64,000 bases of DNA from Halalkalicoccus sp. NIPERK01. Its GTDB lineage: Archaea > Halobacteriota > Halobacteria > Halobacteriales > Halalkalicoccaceae. A program made the translations under genes and the position numbers. Position 1 is the first letter of the stretch. Every line of letters begins with the position of its first letter. Below the pieces are notes generated by a model. That model saw only the letters and a program-made list of their open reading frames with translations. It was not told the DNA's origin and made no database searches. The stretch is taken from assembly GCF_030287405.1 (NCBI RefSeq), contig NZ_JASVVV010000004.1:14081-78080 (forward strand). Direction: 5' to 3'. Below are positions 7,469 to 16,293 of this stretch, in pieces.

Positions 7469-8737
7469 CTATCGCTCGGGGTGGACCGGCCCGTCGAACC
7501 CGCCCCTGACGAGCGGTTTCGCGACGTGTCGCCGCGCGGTGGGCGGCACCTCGTACCACCCCCTGTCGAGGTCCCGATCGACCTCGATTTCTGCCTTCCG
7601 TTCGGCGCTCGTTCCACATCGCCGGCAGCGATAGCCCTGCCCGCGGCCTGCGCTCTCCATCGAGCGCCCGCAGTCGGGACACCGCGGGTTCCTGTACTCG
7701 ATTCGGTTCAACTCCCGAACCGCGAACTTCTCTAGTTTCAGCGTGCCCTCCGAGACCTCCCCACAGACGGTGAGCCGGTCGCCCATCCGGAGCGCGCGCA
7801 CCCGGTCGCGAAACCGTTTCGTGGGCTCGAACGCCGCACACCGCAGGCGGTCGTCACCCTCGCCGATCTCGAGGAAGACGTGGCCGCCACGTCGGGTCTC
7901 GGGCGGGTTCGAAACGGTCCCGTCGAGCCGATAGGCGTGGTCGTTCTCGACCGCACCGATCGTGCCCTCGCGGAGGTGGGCGTCGGTCCCCTGGTTCGTG
8001 ACGAACAGCGTTCGGCGGGCGACCGGTTCGCTCTCGATTCGCTCGGCGACCCGCCCGATCGCCCCGGGATCGTCGCCGCGGATGCCGTAGAGGACGGGCC
8101 CCGGCGTGCGGGGCACGCAGACCGTATCGCCGGTTCCCCGGTCGACCGTGTCCCAGACGTCGGGGTACTCGGTCTCGGCGGCGGCGAAGACGGAGTCGGG
8201 GTCGACTTCTCGGGGGGTGCCCCACCGCTCGCGCTCGCGGTACGCGATCAGTTCGTAGGTCCGCTCGGAGAGGGCGCGGTGTGCGCCGACCGCGGCGAGC
8301 GCGCCGATCCGTCCCCGTCCGCCCGCCCAGCCCCGATGGGAGTAGCCCGCCTCGTCCAGTAGCACCAGCGCCTCCTCGAGCGCGAGATGCTCGCCGACCG
8401 CTCGGCGGGCGAACTCGACGACGGCGGAGGGGAGTTCCGCGGGGTCGCCCGGCGCGACGACGAGGCCGGGCTGGGTGTTCGGGTCGTCGGTTTCACTCAG
8501 GTTCCCGATCCGTTCGCGGGCGAGTTCGAAGGTCTGCTCGGGATCGCAGTCGGTGTGGATCGCGAGGGCGGCGTTTCCCCGCGTCTTGTGCTCGATCGCG
8601 GGGTTGAGCCGAACGAGCAAAAGGCGGTCGACGCTCGCGCCCTCGGCTACGAGCGCGTCGGCTACCTCGCTCGCGAGGTGGGTCGTACACATCCCGCGCA
8701 TGCGCGAGTCGGTATCGTCGATGCCGACGACGGTCAT
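7469..8737 (-). CDS. tiaS: tRNA(Ile2) 2-agmatinylcytidine synthetase TiaS
   Basis: TiaS attaches agmatine to C34 of the AUA-reading tRNA-Ile, an archaeal speciality. The 422-residue protein begins with VVGIDDTDSRMRGMCTTH, the TiaS kinase-like nucleotide-binding motif. It continues with a ferredoxin-like domain and an OB-fold near residues 290-350. A C-terminal zinc ribbon has Cys pairs in CPDC and CRRCG near residues 375-400. Length and domain order match the family. It is divergent from the COG1395 regulator; a TATA-like GTATATG lies about 50 bases before its ATG. Confidence 0.93.
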   Translation of the reverse strand: MTVVGIDDTDSRMRGMCTTHLASEVADALVAEGASVDRLLLVRLNPAIEHKTRGNAALAIHTDCDPEQTFELARERIGNLSETDDPNTQPGLVVAPGDPAELPSAVVEFARRAVGEHLALEEALVLLDEAGYSHRGWAGGRGRIGALAAVGAHRALSERTYELIAYRERERWGTPREVDPDSVFAAAETEYPDVWDTVDRGTGDTVCVPRTPGPVLYGIRGDDPGAIGRVAERIESEPVARRTLFVTNQGTDAHLREGTIGAVENDHAYRLDGTVSNPPETRRGGHVFLEIGEGDDRLRCAAFEPTKRFRDRVRALRMGDRLTVCGEVSEGTLKLEKFAVRELNRIEYRNPRCPDCGRSMESAGRGQGYRCRRCGTSAERKAEIEVDRDLDRGWYEVPPTARRHVAKPLVRGGFDGPVHPER

Positions 8738-8845
8738 CGCCGACCCTATTCCTCGAACCGGCTAACGGGTTTCGGCTCGAACGGAACATATACTTCCGGG
8801 GGAGGGAGAGAAAACCCGGCGCGGACGCGCCGCACCGTCACAACA

Positions 8846-8853
8846 CATATATG
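8846..8853 (+). promoter_or_regulatory. TATA box giving a probably leaderless transcript of the COG1395 gene
   Basis: CATATATG is centred about 27 bases before the ATG at 8877, the spacing expected when transcription starts at the start codon. A second TATA-like run, CTTATATA at 8864-8871, lies too close to serve this gene and could be a binding site or part of a divergent promoter. Confidence 0.5.
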
Positions 8854-8876
8854 GGTCGAATGACTTATATAGGAAT

Positions 8877-9845
8877 ATGTCTCGGTCAGCACTGGTCGGG
8901 AACGTGACCGCGATGCTCGAGGACGCGGGCTTCGCCGTGAGCGACCGGTGTGCGATCCGCCCGAAGAGTTTCGACGTCGCCGCCCGCCGTGGCGAGGACC
9001 TGATCCTCGTGAAGATACTGGGCAACGTCGACGGGTTCGACGGCGCGACCGGCGCGGAGATGCGCCGCCTCGGAACCTACCTGAACGCAACCCCGTTTGT
9101 CATCGGGCTGCGCACCCGCGACGAGGACCTCAAACCCGGCGTGGTCTACTTCCGCCACGGCGTGCCGGTGTTCAACCCCGACACCGCGATGGACCTGTTC
9201 GTCGAGAACGTTCCACCCCTCATCTACGCCGCCCCCGGCGGGCTGTACGTCAGCATCGACAGCGACATCCTCGCGGACGAGCGCGAGAAACGCGGCTGGA
9301 GCCTGGGCCAGCTCGCCACCGAACTCGGCGTTTCCAGACGAACGGTCTCGAAGTACGAGGACGGCATGAACGCCTCGATCGAGGTGGCGATGGCCCTGGA
9401 GGACCTCTTCGATGCGCCCCTCACGAGCCCCGTCGACGTGATGGACGGCGCGGAGACGGTCCGCGACGCCGAACCCACCCCCGAGGACCCTGCGGTCGAC
9501 CCCGAGGACGAGGGAATCACCGCCGTGCTCACCCGGGCGGGCTTCGACGTCCACCCGACGACGCGCGCGCCGTTCAAGGCCGTCGGCGAGGACACGGGCG
9601 AGGAGGAGAGCCTTCTCACTGGTAACTCCACGTTCACGAAGACCGCCGAAAAACGCGCCCGGATCATGGGCTCGCTCGGGAGGGTCACGCTGACCCGCTC
9701 GGTCTACTTCGTCGACAAAGCTCCCAAAGAGGAGGTCGACGGAACGGCGATCGTCGAGCGCCAGGAGGCCGAATCGACGCGCGACGGCGAGGAACTCAGG
9801 GAACTGATCCGCGAGCGGACCACGCCCCCCGAGGAACACGCTTAG
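8877..9845 (+). CDS. COG1395-type HTH transcriptional regulator
   Basis: The 322-residue protein has an N-terminal nuclease-like (Mrr-related) region. A Cro/C1-type helix-turn-helix follows at about residues 133-175 ([20 protein letters not shown]), and the second half repeats the N-terminal type of fold. This architecture matches the archaeal family of putative HTH regulators in COG1395. DNA targets are unknown. The gene seems to be transcribed without a leader. Its TAG stop overlaps the TAA of the opposite glutaredoxin-like gene within TTAG. Confidence 0.85.
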   Translation: MSRSALVGNVTAMLEDAGFAVSDRCAIRPKSFDVAARRGEDLILVKILGNVDGFDGATGAEMRRLGTYLNATPFVIGLRTRDEDLKPGVVYFRHGVPVFNPDTAMDLFVENVPPLIYAAPGGLYVSIDSDILADEREKRGWSLGQLATELGVSRRTVSKYEDGMNASIEVAMALEDLFDAPLTSPVDVMDGAETVRDAEPTPEDPAVDPEDEGITAVLTRAGFDVHPTTRAPFKAVGEDTGEEESLLTGNSTFTKTAEKRARIMGSLGRVTLTRSVYFVDKAPKEEVDGTAIVERQEAESTRDGEELRELIRERTTPPEEHA

Positions 9846-10087
9846 GCGTACGTCTCCTCGAGATAGGCGACGATGTCGTCGCTCTCTGCCATCCCCTCGA
9901 CCCCGTGGTCGGGATCGACGATCATCGGCACCTCGGTCTGGCCGCTGATCTCTTTCACCTCGGTGCGCTCGGCGTGGCTGGCCGGGACCATGTGCGAGTC
10001 GTACTCGACGCCGAGTTCGTCGAGCTTGCCCTTCACTTTCGCACAGAACGGACAGCCCTGCAGTTCGTAGAGTTGGATGGGTGCCAT
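9842..10087 (-). CDS. Glutaredoxin/GST N-terminal domain protein
   Basis: The 81-residue protein is a single thioredoxin-fold domain with a CPFC redox motif (residues 12-15), a cis-proline motif EVPMIVD and the final helix [10 protein letters not shown]. This is the usual haloarchaeal form of small glutaredoxin-like proteins, which probably work with gamma-glutamylcysteine or bis-thiols. It lies downstream of the purine permease on the same strand, 63 bases away, and may be cotranscribed. Confidence 0.88.
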   Translation of the reverse strand: MAPIQLYELQGCPFCAKVKGKLDELGVEYDSHMVPASHAERTEVKEISGQTEVPMIVDPDHGVEGMAESDDIVAYLEETYA

Positions 10088-10150
10088 CGACGGCGATAGG
10101 GTCCGAAGCCAAAAGAGCCCACGGGTACGCCGCGGACGGGACGGCCGACC

Positions 10151-11530
10151 CTACAGCAACATCCCGCTGGTCTGGACGTAGAAGTAGCCCACGAGCGCCG
10201 CCGCGAGGGCCCACTGGCCGGGGCGCACCTCGCCCGCGTCGCCCATCGCGGTCTTGATGACCGGGTAGGCGACGATCCCCGCCGCCAGTCCGTTCGCGAT
10301 CGAGTAGGTGAGGGGCATCACGGTAATGGTGAGTCCGCCCGAGACGGCCCACGCGGGGTCGTTCCACCGCACGTCGAGGACGCCCTGGAGCATGATGATC
10401 CCGACCACCACGAGCGCGATGTAGGAGGCGTAGGCGGGGATCGCCGCGATCAGCGGGACGGCGACGAGCGAGACCAGAAAGAGCGCGGCGACGATCAGCG
10501 CGGTCAGCCCCGTCCGACCGCCCTCCTCGACGCCCGTCGAGGACTCGATGTAGGTCGTCACCGTCGAGGTGCCGAGCATCGCGCCGACGGTGGTCCCCAC
10601 GGCGTCGGCCATCAGGGGCTTCTCGATCTCGGGCAGGTCGCCCTCCTCGTCGAGGAAGCCCCCGAACTGCGAGACGCCGATCAGCGTCCCGGCCGTGTCG
10701 AAGAAGTCGACGAAGAAGAAGGTGAAGACGACGAGCGCGAAGGTGAGGGGGTCGATGTCGACGAACCCGTCGAGGAAGGCCCCCGCGAGCGGGGTGATGT
10801 CGTACTGGGGGCTCGCGAGCGTCTCGGGGGTGACGACCCCCCGGGGAAAGACGCCCGCGAACGTGAGCGCCCACCCCGTCAGGGCCGTCCCCAGGATGCC
10901 GATGACGATCGCACCCTTGATTCCGCGCGCCCAGAGGACGAACGTGGCGGCCAGTCCGAGGACGCCCAGCCCGGCGACGGGGCTCGCGGCGACGTCCCCG
11001 AGGGTCACGAGCGTCGCCTCGTCGGCGACGACCAACTGCATCTCCTGGAGGCCGATGAACAGCAGAAAGACCCCGATCCCCGCGCCGACGGCGAACTTCA
11101 CGGGTTCGGGGAAGAGTTCGATGACGTACTTGCGGGCGCCGACGGCGGTGATGGCGACGAAGATCAGCCCCTCGACGAACACCGCCGCGAGCGCGGTCTG
11201 CCACGGGACGCCGAGCCCGAGGACCACGGTAAAGGCGAAGAAGGCGTTGAGGCCCATGCCCGGCGCGAGCGCGAACGGTCGGCGCGCGTAGAACGCCATC
11301 ACGAGCGTCGCGACGAACGCCGAGAGGATCGTCGCGATGGCGATCATCTGCTGGACGTCGGTCTGCGAGTACCCCTCGACCGTGATCGCCTCCGAGAGGA
11401 TGGCCGGGTTGACCAGGACGATGTACGACATCGCCAGAAACGTCGTGATCCCGGCGATGGTCTCGGTCCGAACGTCGCTCCCCTGCCCCTCGACGTCGAA
11501 ATGCGCGCTCAGGCGCTCACCGATCCCCAT
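10151..11530 (-). CDS. AzgA-type purine (NCS2) permease
   Basis: The 459-residue protein has about 12-14 hydrophobic segments. It shows AzgA-family markers: TFLAMSYIVLVNP near residue 31, ALAPGMGLNAFFAF near 90, DFFDTAGTLIGVS near 275 and the loop ESSTGVEEGGRTG near 335. The family imports adenine, guanine or hypoxanthine. A TATA-like GTTAAATAA lies about 35 bases before the ATG. Nearby pyrE and hpt fit a nucleobase role, though they are separate units. Exact substrate cannot be told. Confidence 0.92.
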   Translation of the reverse strand: MGIGERLSAHFDVEGQGSDVRTETIAGITTFLAMSYIVLVNPAILSEAITVEGYSQTDVQQMIAIATILSAFVATLVMAFYARRPFALAPGMGLNAFFAFTVVLGLGVPWQTALAAVFVEGLIFVAITAVGARKYVIELFPEPVKFAVGAGIGVFLLFIGLQEMQLVVADEATLVTLGDVAASPVAGLGVLGLAATFVLWARGIKGAIVIGILGTALTGWALTFAGVFPRGVVTPETLASPQYDITPLAGAFLDGFVDIDPLTFALVVFTFFFVDFFDTAGTLIGVSQFGGFLDEEGDLPEIEKPLMADAVGTTVGAMLGTSTVTTYIESSTGVEEGGRTGLTALIVAALFLVSLVAVPLIAAIPAYASYIALVVVGIIMLQGVLDVRWNDPAWAVSGGLTITVMPLTYSIANGLAAGIVAYPVIKTAMGDAGEVRPGQWALAAALVGYFYVQTSGMLL

Positions 11531-11611
11531 GATACACGAGTGAGCATAGCGTCAGAGGGTTATTTAACTATTTTCGTCTACGCCGGGCGCATCTATGCAC
11601 AGGTATGGGTA

Positions 11612-12325
11612 TCACTCGATCTGCGAGAGCGCGCCGACGGGCGCGTCGGTTCGGGCACGGGCGCGCTCGATCCCCTCGTCGCCGGCGGCGATCAGCGCGA
11701 AGACGCCGCAGACCCGGGCACCGGCCCCGGTGGCGATGTCGAGCAGGAGTTCCTGGGTCTCGCCCGAGCGGATGAGGTCGTCGACGACCAGCACCGTCTC
11801 GCCCGCCGCGAGCGCCGAGGCCGGCAGGTAGTAGGTGAGTTCGATCCCCGAGTCGAGGCGGTCGCGGGCCTCGATGAACTCCTCGATCGCCGTCTCCTTG
11901 GATTTCTTGGCGTAGGCACACCGGGCGTCGAAGTACCGCGCCATCGCCGCCGCGATCGTGATTCCATCGGTCGCGGCCGTCAACACCACGTCCGGGCGCT
12001 CGAAGCCGAACGACTCGGCGGCGACCGGCGCGAGCAGGTCGAGAAACGGCTGGTCGAAGACGATTCCCGAGTTGTCGACGTACCCCTCCGAGTCGAGTTC
12101 GATCCGCGCGTCGAGTTCCGCCGCGAGGGTGTCGCGGCCGACGCCGTCGATCACCGCCCGGGCGCGGTCCGTACCCGGCAGGACGTGCCCGTTGACGTAC
12201 CGGTTGAGATCGCCCGCCGGCAGACCCGTCAGATCGGCGAGTTCGTCGTACGTGCGCGTCTCCTTCAGCATCCCCAACACGGAGACCGCCTGCAACTGGA
12301 GGGCGGCCTTCTCGGCGCGGTTCAT
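11612..12325 (-). CDS. gfcR: GfcR transcriptional regulator (PRTase-like)
   Basis: The 237-residue protein joins an N-terminal helix-turn-helix (about residues 5-50) to an orotate phosphoribosyltransferase-like domain with the PRPP motif VLVVDDLIRSGET (178-190). In haloarchaea GfcR activates genes of sugar degradation, sensing metabolites through the phosphoribosyltransferase fold. I chose ATG at 12325 (MNRAEKAAL), which gives the family length; longer readings are out of family. It follows pyrE on the same strand with a 73-base gap. Confidence 0.9.
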   Translation of the reverse strand: MNRAEKAALQLQAVSVLGMLKETRTYDELADLTGLPAGDLNRYVNGHVLPGTDRARAVIDGVGRDTLAAELDARIELDSEGYVDNSGIVFDQPFLDLLAPVAAESFGFERPDVVLTAATDGITIAAAMARYFDARCAYAKKSKETAIEEFIEARDRLDSGIELTYYLPASALAAGETVLVVDDLIRSGETQELLLDIATGAGARVCGVFALIAAGDEGIERARARTDAPVGALSQIE

Positions 12326-12398
12326 ATCCGGAGAGGTATCTACACGAACTTGAACATCTCGAATCGAACCGGCAGAAAAACACGCACGGGAGCGGATA

Positions 12399-12917
12399 CT
12401 ACCGGTCGAGGAGTTCCGTGGCCGTGAGCAGTGCATCGAGTTCGAGGGCGTGGTCGGCGAGCAGTTCCCGCGCGCCCTCCTCGCGGTCGACGACGACCAG
12501 CACGCGCTCGACGCGGGCGCCGGCCTCCCGGAGGGCTTCCGCGGCGTCGACGGCGCTTTGCCCGGTCGTCGCGATGTCCTCCAGAACGAGCACCTCCTCG
12601 CCCTCCTCCAGTTCACCTTCGATCAGGTTCCCCGTGCCGTACTCCTTCTGTTGCTTGCGCGCGATGACGTAGGGCAGGCCGGTCTCGACGCTCGTGACCG
12701 CCACGAGGGGAACGGCCCCGAGGGCGACGCCCGCGAGTTTCGGCTCGTCGATCCGCTCGGCGAACGCCGCCGCGATCAGCGAGAGGCATCGAGGATCGGT
12801 CTCGAAGCGGTACTTATCGACGTAGTAGTCGCTCGTCCCGCCGTGCGAGAGCTCGAACTCGCCGTACTGGACGGCGTCGGCCTCGCGCAGCGCCGCGATG
12901 AGTTCCGTGTCGGTCAT
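12399..12917 (-). CDS. pyrE: Orotate phosphoribosyltransferase
   Basis: The 172-residue enzyme makes OMP from orotate and PRPP in pyrimidine synthesis. It shows the PRPP-binding motif [13 protein letters not shown], the loop KQQKEYGTG with the catalytic Lys, and [15 protein letters not shown] at the N-terminus. I chose ATG at 12917 ([16 protein letters not shown]); an ATG at 13001 would add a hydrophobic and basic stretch without family support. gfcR, a paralogue turned regulator, lies directly downstream. Confidence 0.95.
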   Translation of the reverse strand: MTDTELIAALREADAVQYGEFELSHGGTSDYYVDKYRFETDPRCLSLIAAAFAERIDEPKLAGVALGAVPLVAVTSVETGLPYVIARKQQKEYGTGNLIEGELEEGEEVLVLEDIATTGQSAVDAAEALREAGARVERVLVVVDREEGARELLADHALELDALLTATELLDR

Positions 12918-13105
12918 GGTCGGGTTCTCGCATGGCAGGACAAAAGGGGTGCGATCCATCCAGCGGAACGTACGGGAAAGCAGGAATGGAGAGACGGGCA
13001 CGATAGGGGTCCCGCGAGCGAACGAAGTGAGCGAGCGGCCTTTTTAGCGTAGCTTTTTACGGCGAGTGGTGCCCGCAGCGCGTCAGCGCGAGGACACCCG
13101 AACCG

Positions 13106-13111
13106 AAAAAA
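13106..13111 (-). terminator. Poly-T terminator beyond the displaced tRNA 3' end
   Basis: Six A on the plus strand give six T on the minus strand, shortly after the tRNA-like fragment at 13119-13150. A T-run at this place is what a tRNA gene terminator looks like. It now lies 125 bases beyond the true end of tRNA-Arg(TCT). Confidence 0.45.
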
Positions 13112-13118
13112 GGTGCAT

Positions 13119-13150
13119 GGGCACGAGGGAATTCGAACCCCGGTCGGACG
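13119..13150 (-). pseudogene. Fragment of a tRNA 3' end (T-arm and acceptor strand)
   Basis: On the minus strand this stretch has a T-loop GTTCGAAT followed by the acceptor strand CGTGCCC, as in the intact tRNA-Arg(TCT) about 115 bases upstream. The T-stem is only partly complementary and no 5' part is present. It is a partial and diverged copy, probably left by recombination or by an element that used the tRNA as target. It lies in the 318-base stretch 12918-13235, which otherwise holds short haloarchaeal palindromes (for example 13013-13037) and no gene that I can support. Confidence 0.65.
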
Positions 13151-13235
13151 TGCTCGCTTCGCTGCGCGCGACCTCCCTGCTTCGAATCCATCTCGATTCG
13201 CTGTTCGCTCGTCGCGTCCGCTCCTCGCAGAACAG

Positions 13236-13310
13236 CGGGCACGATGGGATTCGAACCCACGACCGTCGGATTAGAAGTCCGACGCTCTATCCGGACTGAG
13301 CTACGTGCCC
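13236..13310 (-). tRNA. tRNA-Arg(TCT)
   Basis: A complete cloverleaf can be written: acceptor GGGCACG/CGTGCCC, D-stem GCTC/GAGC, anticodon stem TCGGA/TCCGA with loop CTTCTAA (anticodon TCT, U33 present), T-stem GTGGG/CCCAT with loop TTCGAAT, discriminator G. No intron. CCA is not encoded. It reads AGA codons. Confidence 0.95.
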
Positions 13311-13407
13311 CGAGAGTCTCGCAGTCGGCGTCTACTCCTCGACCCGGTTTATACCCTTTGACTGGGCAGTTTCGGCCGGATCGGCCGCTCGTTCCCACTG
13401 TGGGATC

Positions 13408-14244
13408 TCACCCGAGCGAGATGTCGAGATAGAGCATGACGATCGCCCCGAGAATCGTCCCGAGAGTGGCGATGCGCTCGTTACCCTTCGTGTGCGTCTC
13501 GGGAACGATCTCGTCGGAGATGACGAACAGCATGGCTCCGGCGGCAAAGCCCATCGCGTACGGCAACAGCGAGGAGATCGTCTGGACCGCGTACGCGCCG
13601 AGAACGGCCAGGGGGACCTCGACGGCTCCCGCGCGGATCCCCGCGAGCACGGCGTAAAAGCGCTTGTCCAGTCCGGCGTTGATGGCGGCCACCGAGACGG
13701 CCAGCCCCTCGGGGACGTTCTGGATCCCGATGGCGAGCATCAGGGGGATCGCGGTGGCGACGTCGCCGCTGCCGAACCCGACGCCGACGGCGAGCCCTTC
13801 GGGCATGTTGTGGAGCGTGATCGCGAGGATGAACAGCACCACGCCGGCGAGACGCTCGTCGTCCACCGGGAGTTCGTCGCCCGGGTTCGCGGCGTCCCGT
13901 CGTCGCCGCCCCGAGAGGAGGAAGTGGGCGTGGGGAACGAGCAGGTCGGAACGGTCGAGAGCGAGCGCGCCGAGCGCCACGCCGAGGAGGACGGGGATCG
14001 GATTCCCGTCGGAGTAGACCTCGATGCCGGGGAGGATGAGGCTCGTGAAACTCGCGGCGAGCATCACGCCGGCGGCGAACCCGAGCGCGCCGTCCATCGC
14101 ACGGACGGAGGGGTCGCGCCAGACGAATACCAGCGACGCACCGAGGAGGTTGAGGACCGCTATGAACAGCCCCCCGACGAGCCCGTGAACGACCGGGTTC
14201 TGCCCGAACAGTCCGACGAACGGTTCGGCTACCACCCGCCACAC
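13408..14244 (-). CDS. ZIP-family metal transporter
   Basis: The 278-residue membrane protein has eight hydrophobic segments. The two signature metal-binding helices are HNMPEG (145-150) and QNVPEG (175-180), and a charged loop (about residues 110-132) separates helices 3 and 4. This is the GufA/ZupT type, which imports zinc or other divalent metals. The loop is Arg- and Asp-rich and lacks the His cluster of many ZIPs. It is divergent from the UPF0200 kinase-like gene. Confidence 0.92.
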   Translation of the reverse strand: MWRVVAEPFVGLFGQNPVVHGLVGGLFIAVLNLLGASLVFVWRDPSVRAMDGALGFAAGVMLAASFTSLILPGIEVYSDGNPIPVLLGVALGALALDRSDLLVPHAHFLLSGRRRRDAANPGDELPVDDERLAGVVLFILAITLHNMPEGLAVGVGFGSGDVATAIPLMLAIGIQNVPEGLAVSVAAINAGLDKRFYAVLAGIRAGAVEVPLAVLGAYAVQTISSLLPYAMGFAAGAMLFVISDEIVPETHTKGNERIATLGTILGAIVMLYLDISLG

Positions 14245-14421
14245 CTCGAGTCGGAAAGCGCCATGGGTGTACGCCGGAACGGTTTCCGGGCCACGATTAT
14301 CGATCTATCGCCCTCGGCTGATACGCCCCTCGAACGATCACCGTCGGCGGTGAGGAGGTCACCGTTCGGAGAGCGGGCGGACCCGGAGGACTTATTCGCC
14401 GACCGCGTCTATCGCCGCCGA

Positions 14422-14970
14422 ATGCGCGTCATCGGAACCGTCGGCCTGCCGGGCAGCGGGAAGGGTGAGGCCGCCGCCGTCGCCCGCGAGGAGGGGGTCC
14501 CCGTCGTCACGATGGGCGACGTCATCCGTCGGGAGTGCCGAGAGCGGGGCCTCGACCCCGCCGACCACCACGGCGAGGTCGCGAAGGCGCTGCGCGAGGA
14601 GGACGGCCCCCTCGCGATCGCCGAGCGCTCCCTGCCGCTGATCGAGGAGCGCCTTGAGGAGGGCGGGGTCGTCCTCGTCGACGGGCTTCGCTCGGGCGCG
14701 GAGGCGAAGCGTTTCGAGGAGGCCTTCGGCGAGGCCTTTTCGCTCGTCGCGATCGAGGCACCCTTCGAACTCCGCGAGGAACGTCTCGGAACCCGCGGGC
14801 GGGACAACCCCGAAACCGAATCGCTGGAGACCCGCGACGAGCGCGAACTGGGCTTCGGGATGGGCGAGGCGATCGAGCGTGCGGACGTGACCATCGAGAA
14901 CACCGACTCGCTCGAACGCTTTCGCGAGCGGATCCGCGCGGTGCTCTCCGAGGAGGCGATCGAGCGGTGA
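14422..14970 (+). CDS. UPF0200 P-loop NTPase (nucleotide kinase-like)
   Basis: The 182-residue protein starts with a P-loop GLPGSGKGE (residues 8-16) and has a kinase-like layout with DGLRSGAE and a C-terminal NTDSLERF strand-helix, similar to dephospho-CoA kinases. It matches the archaeal UPF0200 family, whose substrate is unknown to me. I chose the ATG at 14422, right before MRVIGTVGLPGSGKG. The stop overlaps the GTG of the next gene (GTGA), so the two are coupled. Confidence 0.88.
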   Translation: MRVIGTVGLPGSGKGEAAAVAREEGVPVVTMGDVIRRECRERGLDPADHHGEVAKALREEDGPLAIAERSLPLIEERLEEGGVVLVDGLRSGAEAKRFEEAFGEAFSLVAIEAPFELREERLGTRGRDNPETESLETRDERELGFGMGEAIERADVTIENTDSLERFRERIRAVLSEEAIER

Positions 14971-15374
14971 TCTACCGGATCGAGGCCACCGTTCGGGTGC
15001 CGGTCCGTGACACCGAGGTCACCGACAGAGTCAAAGACGCCGTGATGAACCTGTTTCCGAACGCCGAACTCGAGACCCGGGAGGGGGAACTCGCCGGGAC
15101 GACCCACTCGCTGGATCACCTCTCCGAACTGCTCCACCGCCAGGAGATCCTCGACACGGCCCGAAGCGAGTTCTTCCGCCGCCAGTCGGGACGGTACTTC
15201 TCCTTCTCGCTCAAGAAACAGGCCGCCTTCCAGGGCGTCGTGAACTTCGCGGTCGGCGAGGAGGGCGAACTCGGCGAGATCGACGTCGAGGTCCGCGTGG
15301 ACGACCCCGACGTGGAGTCGTACATCGATCACGTCGCGCCGCCGACCGAGGACGGACGGCCAGTCGAACCGTAG
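14967..15374 (+). CDS. COG1325/UPF0201-like RNA-binding-fold protein
   Basis: This 135-residue protein matches the archaeal family often called exosome-associated or DUF54, a ribosomal L5-like alpha/beta fold. Visible landmarks are an N-terminal strand IEATVRVPVRDTE, LRRQEILDTAR-like helix (here HRQEILDTARSEF) and SFSLKKQAAFQGVVNF. It begins with GTG inside the stop of the UPF0200 gene, a pairing seen in other archaea. Biochemical role unknown. It ends directly against the convergent lipase-like gene. Confidence 0.8.
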   Translation: MIYRIEATVRVPVRDTEVTDRVKDAVMNLFPNAELETREGELAGTTHSLDHLSELLHRQEILDTARSEFFRRQSGRYFSFSLKKQAAFQGVVNFAVGEEGELGEIDVEVRVDDPDVESYIDHVAPPTEDGRPVEP

Positions 15375-16283
15375 TCACTGGCCGTCCGACAGCCACCCGA
15401 AGAGCAGTTCCCTCGTCGTGTCGCTGGTTCCGACCGCGTCGTGGTCGGCCCCGTCCAGAACGACGTTCTCCGCCCCGTCGAGTTCGGGGCTAGTCGGTCG
15501 CGTCCGGAAGAAGTCGTCGTCGGTTCCCCGGATCGTGTAGTACTCGGTGGGGCCCGGCGTCTCGTCCGCGTTGAGTTCGTAGAGCGGTCGGCCCGGCGTA
15601 TCGGCACAGGCGTGAGAGAGGAAATCACAGATCCGGGCTGAGCCGGGACCGGCCACACAGCCCGGTCCGCAGGTCCACGTCCCGTGGTTCGCGCCGGCGA
15701 GCCCCACCATCGAATCGACCCACTCGTAGCGGTCGTCCTCGGCCAGCCAGTAGCGAATCCCCGTGACGCCGAGGCTGTGGCCCACCAGATCGACGCGTTC
15801 CGTGTCCGTGTATCGACGGACCCGTTCAACGAACGAATCCAGTTGCTCGCGCATCTCGGCGTGCGTGCTCGTTTCGCGCCCGAACGTGATCGCCCAGAGC
15901 GCGTCGCCCGAGTAGCCGCGCTCGACGAAGTACCCGGCGTGTCCGTCGAAGTCACACGCGTCGCGGCCGTTACCGTGGACGAACACGATCGGCCGGTGGG
16001 AGAGACCGGCGGCCGTCCCGTGGTGCGTGTGGCCGCCCCAGCCGCCGTACTCCTCGCCCGAATCGAACGGCAGCGCGGCGTCGTCGGCTCGGTCGCGGGA
16101 GCACGACGAGGCGCTCTCGGGGAGGCCGGGGTCGGGATCGCCGCCGCCGTCGTCCAGACACCCCGTGAGCGGAGTCGAAACGCCGACTCCGCCGACCGCC
16201 CGCAGGAGGTCGCGGCGTCGAACTGCCCGCGGATCGCGCTCGCGCGCCCCGCCCTCGGCGCCCGTTCGGGAGGAGTCGCTCAC
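15375..16283 (-). CDS. Secreted alpha/beta hydrolase, lipase-like lipoprotein
   Basis: The 302-residue protein begins with a twin-arginine region (RRRDLL, residues 22-27) followed by a hydrophobic stretch and a lipobox ending at Cys42 (LTGC), so it is probably exported and anchored by lipid. The hydrolase domain has the oxyanion strand VFVHGNG (101-106), the nucleophile elbow GHSLG (168-172) and a late GADHDAVG with the catalytic His. Substrate is probably an ester. I chose GTG at 16283, ten bases after SRP54 ends; an ATG at 16322 would overlap SRP54. Confidence 0.85.
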   Translation of the reverse strand: MSDSSRTGAEGGARERDPRAVRRRDLLRAVGGVGVSTPLTGCLDDGGGDPDPGLPESASSCSRDRADDAALPFDSGEEYGGWGGHTHHGTAAGLSHRPIVFVHGNGRDACDFDGHAGYFVERGYSGDALWAITFGRETSTHAEMREQLDSFVERVRRYTDTERVDLVGHSLGVTGIRYWLAEDDRYEWVDSMVGLAGANHGTWTCGPGCVAGPGSARICDFLSHACADTPGRPLYELNADETPGPTEYYTIRGTDDDFFRTRPTSPELDGAENVVLDGADHDAVGTSDTTRELLFGWLSDGQ

Positions 16284-16293
16284 GGGCGTGCGC

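Noticed and set aside
8886-11204. Very long minus-strand open frame (772 codons)
   Set aside because: It runs antisense to the COG1395 gene and across the purine permease in another frame. Its product is Arg-rich without domains, a typical shadow in GC-rich DNA.
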